The notes below the pieces were generated by a model that saw only the letters and a list, made by a program, of their open reading frames with translations, was not told the origin of the DNA and made no database searches. From Flavobacterium sp. 11 (lineage in GTDB: Bacteria; Bacteroidota; Bacteroidia; Flavobacteriales; Flavobacteriaceae), in NCBI RefSeq assembly GCF_002754315.1, contig NZ_PEFE01000001.1, positions 806,001 through 870,000 of the forward strand: a stretch of 64,000 bases of DNA, given 5' to 3'. A program made the translations under genes and the position numbers. Of the stretch, positions 26,428-35,454 are shown piece after piece (the first letter of the stretch is position 1; the number at the start of each line of letters is the position of its first letter).

Positions 26428-27369
26428 TTAATTTATCTCATTCAACATTTCTGCGATTTCGTCTAATCTTGGCGTTAAAATTATTTCGATTCTACGGTTT
26501 TTAGCTTTTCCGTCAACAGTTGAATTGCTTGCTAATGGGGAGAATTCTCCTCTTCCGGCAGCCGTCAGATTTTGTTTGTTGATTTTCTTGTTTTCGCTCA
26601 AAATAGCAACTATTGCTGTCGCTCTTTTGGTTGATAAATCCCAGTTATCCGCAATTGGTCCCGAAGCCGTAAAAGCATCATCATCCGTATGACCTTCGAT
26701 GAGTACTGAGATATCTGGGTTGTCACCCAAAACTTTTCCAACTTCAATTACTGCTTTTTTCCCTTCGGAACCTACAGCCCAACTTCCCGAATTGAAAAGT
26801 AGTTTGTTCTCCATAGAAACGTACACTTTTCCGTTTTTTTGTTCCACTGTCAACCCTTTTCCTTCAAAACTGTTCAAGGCTTTAGACAAGGTTTCTTTTA
26901 GTTTTTTCATGCTGGCTTCTTTGGCAGCAATCAAATCTTCTAATTCTTGCAAACGTTGTGCGCTTTTGCTCAATCGCTCTTGTTCTAATGCCAATGCTTT
27001 TCCTTTCTCGTCTAATTGATCCAGTAAATCACGGTTTTTCTTCATGTTGCTTTGCAAAGCATCACCGCTATTTTTTTCTAAAGCGGCATAAGAATCCTGC
27101 AGGACTTTGAATTTATTTTGAGCCACCGCGTAATCTGCTTTCAATTTATCCAGTTCGGCTTTGGATTTACTCAAGTCAGTTTTTAAGCCGTCACGGTCTA
27201 ATTCTAATTGATTTTTAGCTTTTAGCAAATCGGCATTTTCATCTGCTAAACTTCTATTTTCTTTTTTTAAATCGGTGAACTTACTTTCTAAGTCGTTGTA
27301 TATTTTTTTAGATACACAAGAAGTTGAAAGCGCCAATACTAATAATCCGATGGAAACTCTTTTAATCAT
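26428..27369 (-). CDS. OmpA-family peptidoglycan-binding lipoprotein with coiled coil
   Basis: I start it at the Met at 27369 (MIKRVSIGLLVLALSTSC), which gives a proper lipobox with Cys18; the open frame extends 17 codons further but without a signal. The 313-residue product has a long heptad-rich coiled coil (about 28-165), then a C-terminal OmpA domain (about 190-313). That domain includes VLIEGHTDDDAFTASG and the NRRIEIILTPR end. It should tether the outer membrane to peptidoglycan. It follows xth-like exonuclease on the same strand with a 203-bp gap holding a repeat. Confidence 0.9.
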   Translation of the reverse strand: MIKRVSIGLLVLALSTSCVSKKIYNDLESKFTDLKKENRSLADENADLLKAKNQLELDRDGLKTDLSKSKAELDKLKADYAVAQNKFKVLQDSYAALEKNSGDALQSNMKKNRDLLDQLDEKGKALALEQERLSKSAQRLQELEDLIAAKEASMKKLKETLSKALNSFEGKGLTVEQKNGKVYVSMENKLLFNSGSWAVGSEGKKAVIEVGKVLGDNPDISVLIEGHTDDDAFTASGPIADNWDLSTKRATAIVAILSENKKINKQNLTAAGRGEFSPLASNSTVDGKAKNRRIEIILTPRLDEIAEMLNEIN

Positions 27370-27477
27370 TTTGTTTGTATTTATGTTGTTTCTAATGTTG
27401 TTTTGAAAGCAAAAATTCAAATTGTATTCGAATGACCTAGCCTTGATTACTTCACTATACTTTTGCCTTCATAGGAG

Positions 27478-27545
27478 TTCAGTGAACTTCGTTTGAAACG
27501 AAAATCCTTTTCTCTCGTCTTTAAGACGAGACGGGAAATAGCTCC
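27478..27545. repeat. Flavobacterial intergenic repeat, copy A (degenerate)
   Basis: It shares GAAAATCCTT and, after a hairpin (TCTCGTCTT/AAGACGAGA, 27513-27531), GGGAAATAGCTCC with the element at 43686-43768. It lies between the exonuclease stop and the OmpA-lipoprotein start. Confidence 0.6.
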
Positions 27546-27572
27546 AGATTGCTTCATTCCTAGCAAAGACTT

Positions 27573-28334
27573 TTACTCAATCTCTACCAAAATTGGGCAA
27601 TGATCCGAATGCACGGCATCTGATAAAATAACGGCTCTTTTTAATTTATGTTTTAAAGAATCGCTGACTAAATTGTAATCGATACGCCAACCTTTGTTGT
27701 TTCCTCTGGCTCCGGCGCGGTAACTCCACCACGAATATTGATGCGGTTCACTGTTGAAATGACGAAAACTATCCACAAATCCAGACTTCATAAATCCATC
27801 GAGCCAAGCTCTTTCTTGCGGTAAAAACCCGGAAACATTTTTGTTTCGGATTGGATCGTGAATGTCAATTGCCTCGTGGCAAATGTTGTAATCCCCGCAG
27901 ATAATTAGGTTTGGCGTTTCTTTTTTAAGTTCGTTGATATAGGTTTGAAAATCATCCATGAACATGAATTTATGGTCCAATCGATCGATATTTGTCCCTG
28001 ATGGCAAGTACAAACTCATCACTGAAAATCCATCAAAATCAGCGCGAAGGTTTCTTCCTTCGAAATCCATGTGGTGAATTCCGGTTCCGTGAACGACATT
28101 ATTGGGTTTGATTTTCGATAGAATGGCTACACCACTATATCCTTTTTTGGTTGCCGAATAGTAATATTGGTACGGATAACCCGCTTTTGCAATATCTTCG
28201 ACTGGGATTTGGTCTTCGGTTGCCTTAATTTCCTGAAGACAAATAATGTCCGGATTTGCGTGTTGCAACCAGTCGATAAATCCTTTTGAAATGGCGGCTC
28301 TGATTCCGTTTACGTTGTATGAAATAATTCTCAT
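27573..28334 (-). CDS. xth: Exodeoxyribonuclease III (AP endonuclease)
   Basis: The 253-residue enzyme of the exonuclease/endonuclease/phosphatase fold cleaves DNA at abasic sites. Motifs: IISYNVNGIRAA at the N-terminus, CLQEIKA (metal Glu), GDYNICHEAIDIHDP, WRIDYNLVS and the final HSDHCPILVE with catalytic Asp-His. Length is normal for the family. It appears to be upstream of the OmpA-type lipoprotein gene on the same strand. Confidence 0.93.
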   Translation of the reverse strand: MRIISYNVNGIRAAISKGFIDWLQHANPDIICLQEIKATEDQIPVEDIAKAGYPYQYYYSATKKGYSGVAILSKIKPNNVVHGTGIHHMDFEGRNLRADFDGFSVMSLYLPSGTNIDRLDHKFMFMDDFQTYINELKKETPNLIICGDYNICHEAIDIHDPIRNKNVSGFLPQERAWLDGFMKSGFVDSFRHFNSEPHQYSWWSYRAGARGNNKGWRIDYNLVSDSLKHKLKRAVILSDAVHSDHCPILVEIE

Positions 28335-28501
28335 TAAAAAAAAATTTTGAATTTCTTCCGAAAAACTATTTTTTGCCTGCGGTTGTCAGGAACCCACTTT
28401 TTATTTTCTCGGAAAAAATTATATTGTTTAGATGTGGGTTTCAAATGTAACAAAAAACTAGAAGTTTGATTCAGAAAAATAGAGAAAATGGAGTTTTTTG
28501 C

Positions 28502-28509
28502 TATCTTTG
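28502..28509 (+). promoter_or_regulatory. -7 element of the OlsF-like gene
   Basis: TATCTTTG matches TAnnTTTG 30 bp before the Met at 28539. It lies inside the longer open frame beginning at 28488, which argues for the start at 28539. Confidence 0.65.
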
Positions 28510-28538
28510 TTTCTTGCTCTAAAAAAACAAAAAAATAC

Positions 28539-30341
28539 ATGGGTTTAGTAACCGCGAAAGAAGTTGCAAAAGCAATAAATGCAGACAAGTACGGAGTTCT
28601 GGGGACTTTTTCTGGCTGGATGCTAATGAAGGTGCTAAAAATCTCTACCTTAAACAAAGTATACGACAGAAATAAACATTTAAAAGACGTTGCGTTTTTA
28701 AATGGGGTATTAGATGATCTACAAATAAAATTCGAAATTCCGGAAGAGGATTTAAAACGTTTACCAAAAGACGGTGCTTATATCACCATTTCAAATCATC
28801 CTCTAGGAGGAATTGACGGTGTTTTATTATTGAAATTAATGCTTGAAAGAGAACCTAATTTCAAAATTATCGCCAATTTTCTTTTGCATCGCATTGCCCC
28901 TCTCAAAAAATACATCATGCCTGTGAATCCCTTTGAAAATCACAGGGATGCTAAGTCAAGCGTAGTGGGAATCAAAGAAACCTTGCGTCATTTAAGCGAT
29001 GGAAAACCGTTAGGAATGTTTCCTGCGGGAGAAGTTTCTACGTATAAAGACGGAAAATTAATGGTGGATAAACCTTGGGAAGAAGGTGCTATTAAAGTAA
29101 TTAGAAAAGCCCAAGTTCCTGTTGTTCCCATTTATTTTCATGCTAAAAACAGTCGATTATTTTATTTACTTTCTAAAATAAGCGGCACTTTTAGAACGGC
29201 AAAACTGCCTTCGGAAGTGTTCAGCCAAAAACATCGTGTGATAAAAGTACGTATTGGCAAACCTATTTCGGTAAGTGAACAAAACGAACACGCAACGATT
29301 GAGGAATATTCCGAGTTTTTGAGAAAGAAAACCTATATGCTCGCCAATCCTTTCGAGAAAGAAAGTAAATTGCTGACGCCTCCAAATTTGAAACTTCCTA
29401 AAAGTCCGAAGAAAATTGTTACTCCTGCCAATAGTGAGAAAATGATTGCCGAAGTAGATGCTTTAAGAAGCACGGATTGTCGTCTTTTACAAAGTAAAAA
29501 CTACGAAGTTTTCTTTACTGAAGCTGCTAAAATTCCAAATATTCTGCACGAAATTGGCCGTCTTCGAGAAATCACTTTCCGCGAAGTTGGAGAAGGAACA
29601 AACGAATCCATTGATTTAGACAAGCACGATCAATATTACCATCATCTTTTTTTATGGGATAATGAAGCTCATAAAATTGCCGGCGCATATCGAATGGGTT
29701 TAGGTTCTGAAATTTATCCGAAATACGGAATAAATGGTTTCTACCTCAACGACTTATTCCGATTTGAACCGGAATTAAATGATATGATGCACAAGTCTAT
29801 CGAAATGGGCAGAGCTTTCATCATCAAAGAATACCAACAAAAACCAATGCCTCTTTTCTTGCTTTGGAAAGGAATTATGCATACTACTTTGCGTTTTCCA
29901 GAACATAAATATTTGCTTGGTGGGGTGAGTATCAGCAATCAATTTTCTGATTTCTCAAAATCATTGATGATTGAATTCATGAAGTCCAATTATTACGATC
30001 CTTATATTGCACAATACGTTCACCCTAAGAAAGCTTACAAAGTAAAACTGAAAGATGCCGATAAGGATTTCATATTTGACGAAGCCGAATCTGATTTGAA
30101 CAAGTTTGATAAAATTATAGATGAACTGGAGCCAGGAAGTTTGCGTTTGCCGGTTTTGATTAAAAAATACATCAAACAGAATGCAAAAGTTGTTGCTTTC
30201 AATGTGGACCCGCTGTTTAACAATGCTGTTGACGGATTAATGTACATCAGAATTGCAGATATTCCGGAAAGCACCATGAAGCCCGTAATGGAAGAGTTTC
30301 AGGCAGAATTGGAACGAAAATTAAATGACAAAGAAGATTAA
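28539..30341 (+). CDS. Bifunctional acyltransferase, OlsF-like (aminolipid synthesis)
   Basis: From the Met at 28539 the product is 600 residues. The N-terminal half is a PlsC-type lysophospholipid acyltransferase: TISNHPLGGIDG (His/Asp motif), MPVNPFENH, GMFPAGEVST and VPVVPIYFHAKNS. The C-terminal half has the OlsB/hemolysin-type GNAT fold (IGRLREITFREVGEGTN, FYLNDLFRF, EMGRAFI). This order matches OlsF, which makes ornithine-type lipids by N- then O-acylation, and which is known from Serratia and Flavobacterium. The amino acid used here (ornithine, glycine or other) cannot be read from sequence. It is a single-gene unit with its own promoter and terminator. Confidence 0.85.
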   Translation: MGLVTAKEVAKAINADKYGVLGTFSGWMLMKVLKISTLNKVYDRNKHLKDVAFLNGVLDDLQIKFEIPEEDLKRLPKDGAYITISNHPLGGIDGVLLLKLMLEREPNFKIIANFLLHRIAPLKKYIMPVNPFENHRDAKSSVVGIKETLRHLSDGKPLGMFPAGEVSTYKDGKLMVDKPWEEGAIKVIRKAQVPVVPIYFHAKNSRLFYLLSKISGTFRTAKLPSEVFSQKHRVIKVRIGKPISVSEQNEHATIEEYSEFLRKKTYMLANPFEKESKLLTPPNLKLPKSPKKIVTPANSEKMIAEVDALRSTDCRLLQSKNYEVFFTEAAKIPNILHEIGRLREITFREVGEGTNESIDLDKHDQYYHHLFLWDNEAHKIAGAYRMGLGSEIYPKYGINGFYLNDLFRFEPELNDMMHKSIEMGRAFIIKEYQQKPMPLFLLWKGIMHTTLRFPEHKYLLGGVSISNQFSDFSKSLMIEFMKSNYYDPYIAQYVHPKKAYKVKLKDADKDFIFDEAESDLNKFDKIIDELEPGSLRLPVLIKKYIKQNAKVVAFNVDPLFNNAVDGLMYIRIADIPESTMKPVMEEFQAELERKLNDKED

Positions 30342-30356
30342 TATCAATTAGATATA

Positions 30357-30399
30357 AAAAAATCCCGTCTCGTTCTAAAAAGACAAGACGGGATTTTTT
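30357..30399 (+). terminator. Terminator after OlsF-like gene
   Basis: AATCCCGTCT (30361-30370) pairs with AGACGGGATT (30386-30395), flanked by A- and T-runs; usable in both directions. Confidence 0.85.
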
Positions 30400-30408
30400 A
30401 TTTCTAGT

Positions 30409-30873
30409 TTATCTCCAGATGGATTCTTTCAAAATAGAATCTAAAGAATTGTTTTTTATAAAGAAAATCAATCTTATGATATGATATCCAACAAGAAAAA
30501 TACCCAAACTACAGGCTAGTCTTTTATTGTACATAACAGTATTAAAATACTCTTTTTTAGTAATTAATTCCATAGACAGTATAACAATGCTGACAATACT
30601 AAATGCAATCACAAAAGGACCTAATATATGATAGCTTATGCTCTTGTAAAAATCTCCCTGATAAAAATAAACCAATGATTTTGTAATTCCACAACCCGGG
30701 CATGGAAAGCCTGTAATCATTTTGAAAGGACACAAAGACTGATCGGTCTCAAGATGATTATCATCATTAAAAAACATTAAAAAAAACGGAACCATAAGTG
30801 TGAGAACAGCGCCTATAATTCCGTAAATTTTACGTTTATCTTTACTATTAATTGTATAATTTATTGATGTCAT
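30409..30873 (-). CDS. DUF2752 membrane protein
   Basis: The 154-residue protein has about three membrane helices. It carries the DUF2752 signature: CPFKMITGFPCPGCGITKSL, then a Tyr/Phe-rich amphipathic segment. The conserved CPxCG suggests a metal or redox site near the membrane, but no function is established. Its start lies inside the end of the DUF4234-like gene (26-bp overlap), so the two are translated together. Confidence 0.85.
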   Translation of the reverse strand: MTSINYTINSKDKRKIYGIIGAVLTLMVPFFLMFFNDDNHLETDQSLCPFKMITGFPCPGCGITKSLVYFYQGDFYKSISYHILGPFVIAFSIVSIVILSMELITKKEYFNTVMYNKRLACSLGIFLVGYHIIRLIFFIKNNSLDSILKESIWR

Positions 30874-31231
30874 TTTGAACTATCATTGCGGCAATCATTG
30901 GAAAGAAAAGCCCTAAAATAAGCAGCAAAACCGTATCGTCTTTTTGAGCTGAACCAGATCTATGATATACATCAGGAAGTCCGTCTCTGCCAGCTAAATA
31001 AAAGAAATAAATATTTACAGGATAACAACAGCCCGCAAATATGGCAATGGGTTGTGAAATAACTTCTCTCTCAGAAACAGCATTAAAAACTTCTGCAACT
31101 TTAATATTCCAATAGATTAAATACAATCCACAGGTTAAAAACCCAAAAATTAATACTAATACTGGATCTACTTTAAATACTGGAATGGGTTTCCTTGGAG
31201 TGTTCCAAGTTTCTTGTGCGATTTCTTCCAT
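30848..31231 (-). CDS. DUF4234-like membrane protein
   Basis: The 127-residue protein has a Pro-rich cytoplasmic start and three hydrophobic helices. FLTCGLYLIYWNIKVAEVFNAV matches DUF4234-type proteins, in which a CxxGxYxIYW segment is typical. It overlaps DUF2752 by 26 bp. The pair is a recurrent small-membrane-protein module in Flavobacteria by my recollection; role unknown. Confidence 0.7.
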   Translation of the reverse strand: MEEIAQETWNTPRKPIPVFKVDPVLVLIFGFLTCGLYLIYWNIKVAEVFNAVSEREVISQPIAIFAGCCYPVNIYFFYLAGRDGLPDVYHRSGSAQKDDTVLLLILGLFFPMIAAMIVQNDINKLYN

Positions 31232-31282
31232 TTTGGTTTGGTTTGGTTAAATTTAAGTTAGTAAATATTGAAATTAAAAATT

Positions 31283-32632
31283 TTATTGAAATGCTGTATC
31301 GATTGGTTCCCAAAGTTCTATCTTATTCCCTTCGACATCCAGAATCCATCCAAATTTTCCATACTCATAAGACTCCATATCACCTACAATTGTTACACCT
31401 TCTTCTGACAATTTTTGTAATAATTTTTCTAAATCATCCACTCTAAAGTTTTGCATGAACTGTTTCTCGCTTGGCGCAAAATAATTGGTATCATCTGCAA
31501 ATGGCGACCATTGGGTAGAACAATCATTCCCATCTTTATCTTTCCACCAAAAAGTGGAACCATATTGATCCGTTTTTAAACCCAGGTGTTTTCCGTACCA
31601 AGCTACCAGTTCTTTAGGATTTTCTGATTTAAAAAAGAAACCTCCAATTCCCGTGACGCGTTTCTCCGGCTCCGCATCTTTGGCTTGACCAAAATACTTT
31701 GCTTTTATTTTATCAACTATGACTTGCGCCAATCGTTCATGGCTTTCGAATGTCCAACCGGCAATATGCGGACTCAAAATCACATTCTTGGCGTTCAACA
31801 AATACTGGAAAGCTTCGGGAGTATTTTTATCTTGAAACAGCGTTTCGAATGACAACTTCTCATATTCCAAAACATCCAAACCAGCTCCTAGAATTTTTCC
31901 GGATTGCATGGCCGCAACCAAATCGGCAGTGGCAATATTCTTGCCACGAGACGTATTTATAATCCAAAAAGGTTTGGCGAATCCATTAATAAAATCACTG
32001 TCAACCATTTTATCTGTTTCTGGAGTCCACGGAATATGCAAACTCACTACATCTACTTTTTGCTGGAATTCTTCCAATGAAACCTGCTTTGCATTTACAT
32101 CGCCTACATTTTCTTGAATATCATAACACAACACTTCGACATCAAAACCACGGAGTTTCTTGGCGAATGATTTTCCCATGTTTCCGTAACCAATAATCCC
32201 CACTGTTTTTCCGTCAAGTTCATGGCCACGATTGCTTTCACGGTTCCAATGTCCGGATCGTATCTCTCTGTCCGCTTCATTTAGTTTATTAAAAAGCGAC
32301 AATATCATCCCTAATGTATGTTCGGCAACAGCATTTCGATTTCCTTCGGGAGCAGCGATAAGCGTAATGTTTTTGGATGCTGCATAATCGCAATCGATGC
32401 TTTCTAGTCCGGCTCCAACGCGTGCAATGAATTGCAAATTAGTGGCTTTGTCCAAGAAAGTCTTGTCAATTTTGAATCTGCTTCGAATGACAATTCCCTG
32501 ATATTCTTGAATTTTAGATTCAATTTCTTCTTTTGACGACGTAAAATCGCTGTGATTTATAAATCCGGACTGTTGCAATTGATCCCAAAGCAAAGAATTA
32601 TTGCTATCGATATGAAGGACTTTGATATCCAT
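31283..32632 (-). CDS. D-2-hydroxyacid dehydrogenase fused to a glyoxalase/VOC domain
   Basis: The 449-residue protein is two domains in one frame. Residues 1-about 315 form a D-isomer 2-hydroxyacid (phosphoglycerate-type) dehydrogenase. This part has NAD motif GYGNMG (148-153) and catalytic Arg229 (NTSRGK), Glu256 (GLDVLEYE) and His289 (SPHIAGW). Residues about 326-445 form a VOC domain beginning VTGIGGFFFKSENPKELVAW and ending NKIELWEP, as stand-alone glyoxalase-like proteins do. The linker (FGQAKDAEPEKR) has no stop or compositional break, so it is a real fusion in this sequence. The substrate may be serine-pathway phosphoglycerate or another 2-hydroxyacid. Confidence 0.85.
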   Translation of the reverse strand: MDIKVLHIDSNNSLLWDQLQQSGFINHSDFTSSKEEIESKIQEYQGIVIRSRFKIDKTFLDKATNLQFIARVGAGLESIDCDYAASKNITLIAAPEGNRNAVAEHTLGMILSLFNKLNEADREIRSGHWNRESNRGHELDGKTVGIIGYGNMGKSFAKKLRGFDVEVLCYDIQENVGDVNAKQVSLEEFQQKVDVVSLHIPWTPETDKMVDSDFINGFAKPFWIINTSRGKNIATADLVAAMQSGKILGAGLDVLEYEKLSFETLFQDKNTPEAFQYLLNAKNVILSPHIAGWTFESHERLAQVIVDKIKAKYFGQAKDAEPEKRVTGIGGFFFKSENPKELVAWYGKHLGLKTDQYGSTFWWKDKDGNDCSTQWSPFADDTNYFAPSEKQFMQNFRVDDLEKLLQKLSEEGVTIVGDMESYEYGKFGWILDVEGNKIELWEPIDTAFQ

Positions 32633-32776
32633 AAAAGTAGTATTTTTTGATACTTCAAATTAACAAAAAATTTACGGTTTATTGTTTTATCGAAGGAAAT
32701 TAGCTCATAAAATCGTAAATTAGCTTTCTAAATTTTTATTATAAATCTCATGCTTATAATAAATGAAAAAACAAAA

Positions 32777-33940
32777 ATGAAATTAACGAAAACATTCAAC
32801 GCTTTTTTTGAAAGCGAAAAAGCCGGTGGACTCTTATTACTTTTTGCAACAATACTCTCTCTTTTATTAGCCAATTCATCCATTCAAACTGAATATATAG
32901 CTTTATGGGAAACCAATATTGGAAGTCATTCCATAACACATTGGATTAATGACGGCTTAATGGCTATCTTTTTTCTTTTGATTGGTTTAGAATTAGAACG
33001 CGAAATGTACCAAGGAGAATTATCCAGTATTAAAAATGCCGCTTTACCTATTTTTGGCGCATTAGGCGGAATGGTTGTCCCGGCCGGAATCTTTTTACTG
33101 TTAAATTTTGGAACCATCACACAAAACGGAGCCGGAATTCCTATGGCGACTGATATTGCTTTTGCTATTGGAATCCTGTCACTTCTAGGAAATCGTGTTC
33201 CTACATCACTCAAAGTATTCTTGACTGCGCTTGCTGTAATTGATGATTTAGGTGCTATTATGGTAATTGCAATATTTTACACGGACACTATTGCTTTTAT
33301 GAATTTGTTTATCGCTTTTGCCATTATGGGCGGTCTATTTATCCTTAACCGAAGAAAAGTTCACAGCCTCATTCCTTATTTGATTGGTGGTGCCGCCATG
33401 TGGTATTTTATGTTAAATTCTGGTGTACACGCAACGATAACCGGAGTATTATTGGCCTTTGTAATTCCGTTTGGTGATGGAGGCAAGAAAACTTCTTCGT
33501 ATCGATTACAGCATTTTTTACACAAACCGGTGGCGTTTTTTATTCTTCCTTTGTTTGCCGTAGCCAACACTTGTATTGCCATAAATTCAGATTGGCATGA
33601 GGGATTGAATCATCCCAACACAATTGGAATTATACTTGGTCTTGTGGTAGGAAAACCATTGGGGATCTGGTTATTTTCATTCCTGGCTGTTAGTTTAGGA
33701 ATTTGCAGTTTGCCTAAAGACCTAAAGTGGAGCAGTATTCTAGGTGCAGGAATGCTGGGCGGAATAGGTTTCACGATGTCTATTTTTATAACCTTACTTG
33801 CTTTCAAAAACGACGGAGAAGAAGTCATTACTTATTCAAAAATTGCGATTTTGATTGCTTCCTTTATTGCGGGAACCATTGGTTTTTTATGGTTGAAATT
33901 TAGTTTGAACCCTGCTAGAGCAAAAAAAATGAAGATTTAA
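32777..33940 (+). CDS. nhaA: Na+/H+ antiporter NhaA
   Basis: I start at the Met at 32777 (MKLTKTFNAFFESEKAGG), the usual NhaA N-terminus, rather than 9 codons upstream. The 387-residue product has about 12 membrane helices. Family motifs are ESEKAGGLLLL, ATDIAFAIGIL, the ion-binding VIDDLGAIMVI Asp pair, and SLIPYLIGGA. It exports Na+ in exchange for protons, for salt and pH homeostasis. TAGCTTTC at 32720 is a weak -7 candidate. It is a single-gene unit. Confidence 0.95.
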   Translation: MKLTKTFNAFFESEKAGGLLLLFATILSLLLANSSIQTEYIALWETNIGSHSITHWINDGLMAIFFLLIGLELEREMYQGELSSIKNAALPIFGALGGMVVPAGIFLLLNFGTITQNGAGIPMATDIAFAIGILSLLGNRVPTSLKVFLTALAVIDDLGAIMVIAIFYTDTIAFMNLFIAFAIMGGLFILNRRKVHSLIPYLIGGAAMWYFMLNSGVHATITGVLLAFVIPFGDGGKKTSSYRLQHFLHKPVAFFILPLFAVANTCIAINSDWHEGLNHPNTIGIILGLVVGKPLGIWLFSFLAVSLGICSLPKDLKWSSILGAGMLGGIGFTMSIFITLLAFKNDGEEVITYSKIAILIASFIAGTIGFLWLKFSLNPARAKKMKI

Positions 33941-33969
33941 CCAATAGAATTAGTTAATGTCTCTAATAA

Positions 33970-34010
33970 AAAAAGTGGTGTTTAGTTTTAAAACTAAACA
34001 CCACTTTTTA
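33970..34010. terminator. Perfect 40-bp palindrome between nhaA and Dabb gene
   Basis: Twenty-bp arms with no loop (33970-33989 and complement to 34009), A-run before and T-run after; a bidirectional terminator between convergent genes. Confidence 0.85.
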
Positions 34011-34076
34011 TTGAAACTTATGATTATGATTAGGCTATTTATAAGCTAAGTCCGTTTTATTTATTATCCCTATCCT

Positions 34077-34457
34077 TTACTTATTAGTCCAATAATCAAC
34101 TACGGTAACTTTCTCAGGAGCCGGACTCAAAACAGCTACAAAAGCTTTATGATCCGGATGAATCAAATACGCATCTCTATCGGCTTCACTGTTGAATGTT
34201 AAGGTAAAACAATGCGTCAAACCATTATTCAAGTTTTCAGGACTGTTATTGATTCCCCATTCATACGCTTTTATCAATTTGATTTTATGTTCCAAATTTC
34301 CAAAAGCAGTTACCACTTTGTCAATTGCTGCCGTATCGGTTCCGGGTTTCCAACCAAACATCACCACATGCCTAAGCACTTGCTTTTGTTTATTTTGTTG
34401 AGCATTTACAGTATAACTTGAAATTAAAATAAGAGTTAAAAGAAGTAGTTTTTTCAT
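34077..34457 (-). CDS. Exported Dabb (stress-responsive A/B-barrel) domain protein
   Basis: The 126-residue protein has a signal peptide (to VNAQ, about 20), then a Dabb/ferredoxin-like dimeric barrel. This shows LRHVVMFGWKPGTD, the CFTLTFNSEADRDAYLIHPDH core and the VVDYW end. Most Dabb proteins are cytoplasmic, so the export signal is notable. It has its own promoter and is followed by the convergent palindrome. It lies 139 bp from an exported amidohydrolase on the same strand, a possible functional partner. Confidence 0.85.
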   Translation of the reverse strand: MKKLLLLTLILISSYTVNAQQNKQKQVLRHVVMFGWKPGTDTAAIDKVVTAFGNLEHKIKLIKAYEWGINNSPENLNNGLTHCFTLTFNSEADRDAYLIHPDHKAFVAVLSPAPEKVTVVDYWTNK

Positions 34458-34470
34458 GGTAGTTTTTTTT

Positions 34471-34502
34471 CAAATATAGTATTTATTTGAGTGTGTATAC
34501 AA
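34471..34502 (-). promoter_or_regulatory. Promoter of Dabb gene
   Basis: TTG (34500-34502), 21-bp spacer and TATATTTG (34471-34478) on the minus strand fit the flavobacterial consensus; the leader is short (about 10 nt). Confidence 0.7.
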
Positions 34503-34596
34503 ATACCAATAATTGCGAAGCTTAAGTAAAAAAATTGCGCAAAGTCTGAGAAATTTGCACAGCTTATATTACGAAGATTTTACAGAACTGTATTTT

Positions 34597-35454
34597 TTAA
34601 TTTTTTTTGGATTTTTCAAAAAATTGCTCTGCATTTTTATGAAATATTTTTTCCTTTTGTTCCGAAGATAAAAAATCAAGTTTATTTACTGACTCTATCA
34701 CTTGTTTGATATTTCCATTATCGGATCCAAACATTACTCTGTTCTCTAAACCGGCATCTATCAATCTTTTCATTGTGGTGTGAAAATCTTTGTAAGGAAT
34801 ATTGTCTGGATTTGCAATAACTGAAATATCTGTGTACACATTCCAATAAACACTCATAATACCAACCGTTTCCTCGATAAAAGGATAGCCAGAATGCATA
34901 ATCCAAATTCTTAATTTCGGAAATTTTAGTATTAGATCTTCCATTAAGATTGGACTACCTAAACCAACTCGAAAATTTGGACATCCATGATTCGGGCCTG
35001 CTAATCCTGTATGAATGCCAACTGGTAGATTGTATTTTTCTGCCAATGCATAATAAGGATGTAATAATTCATCCGATGGTGAAATTCCATAATATTGGCT
35101 TAATATCTCTCCAATGAAATCAATTTTACCATCATTAATTTGCTGTTCTACCCATTTAATGTCAGGTAAATCCTTTCCGTTTGAAAAGCAAAGCTGATTA
35201 CTATATGGTACTTTTCCATTTGGACATGGTAACATTAATCCATGTAATAATTCCATTTTGAATTTATTTCGATACGTATTTTGCAAATCCCATGAAGAAC
35301 TGATTGCAGCTTTGTAAACACCTGAAGTTTCTAATTGTTGCATTTGAATATCAGGATTTGTCTCTCCGTGGATATGTGTGTCAAACACTTTTTGAGAGTA
35401 ACCATTATAAAATCCCAAAAGAAATGTGATGAGAATTAGTATTGATTTTTTCAT
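34597..35454 (-). CDS. Exported amidohydrolase-2 family metal hydrolase
   Basis: The 285-residue protein has a signal peptide (MKKSILILITFLLGFYNGYS) and a TIM-barrel amidohydrolase core. Metal residues are visible: FDTHIHGE, GIHTG, WIMHSGYPF and the final Asp in VMFGSDNG. The family includes decarboxylases and lactonases, and the substrate is unknown. It lies upstream of the Dabb gene. An exported location is unusual for this family but recurs in Bacteroidota. Confidence 0.85.
   Translation of the reverse strand: MKKSILILITFLLGFYNGYSQKVFDTHIHGETNPDIQMQQLETSGVYKAAISSSWDLQNTYRNKFKMELLHGLMLPCPNGKVPYSNQLCFSNGKDLPDIKWVEQQINDGKIDFIGEILSQYYGISPSDELLHPYYALAEKYNLPVGIHTGLAGPNHGCPNFRVGLGSPILMEDLILKFPKLRIWIMHSGYPFIEETVGIMSVYWNVYTDISVIANPDNIPYKDFHTTMKRLIDAGLENRVMFGSDNGNIKQVIESVNKLDFLSSEQKEKIFHKNAEQFFEKSKKN

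Noticed and set aside
27370..27420. N-terminal extension of the OmpA-type lipoprotein
   Set aside because: The extension lacks a signal and would place the lipobox inside the protein; an AATTTTTG promoter-like element lies in it.
28334..28657. Open frame opposite the OlsF promoter region
   Set aside because: Its translation is low-complexity and it overlaps the true promoter and start of the OlsF-like gene; it begins exactly at the xth start, so it is a chance frame.
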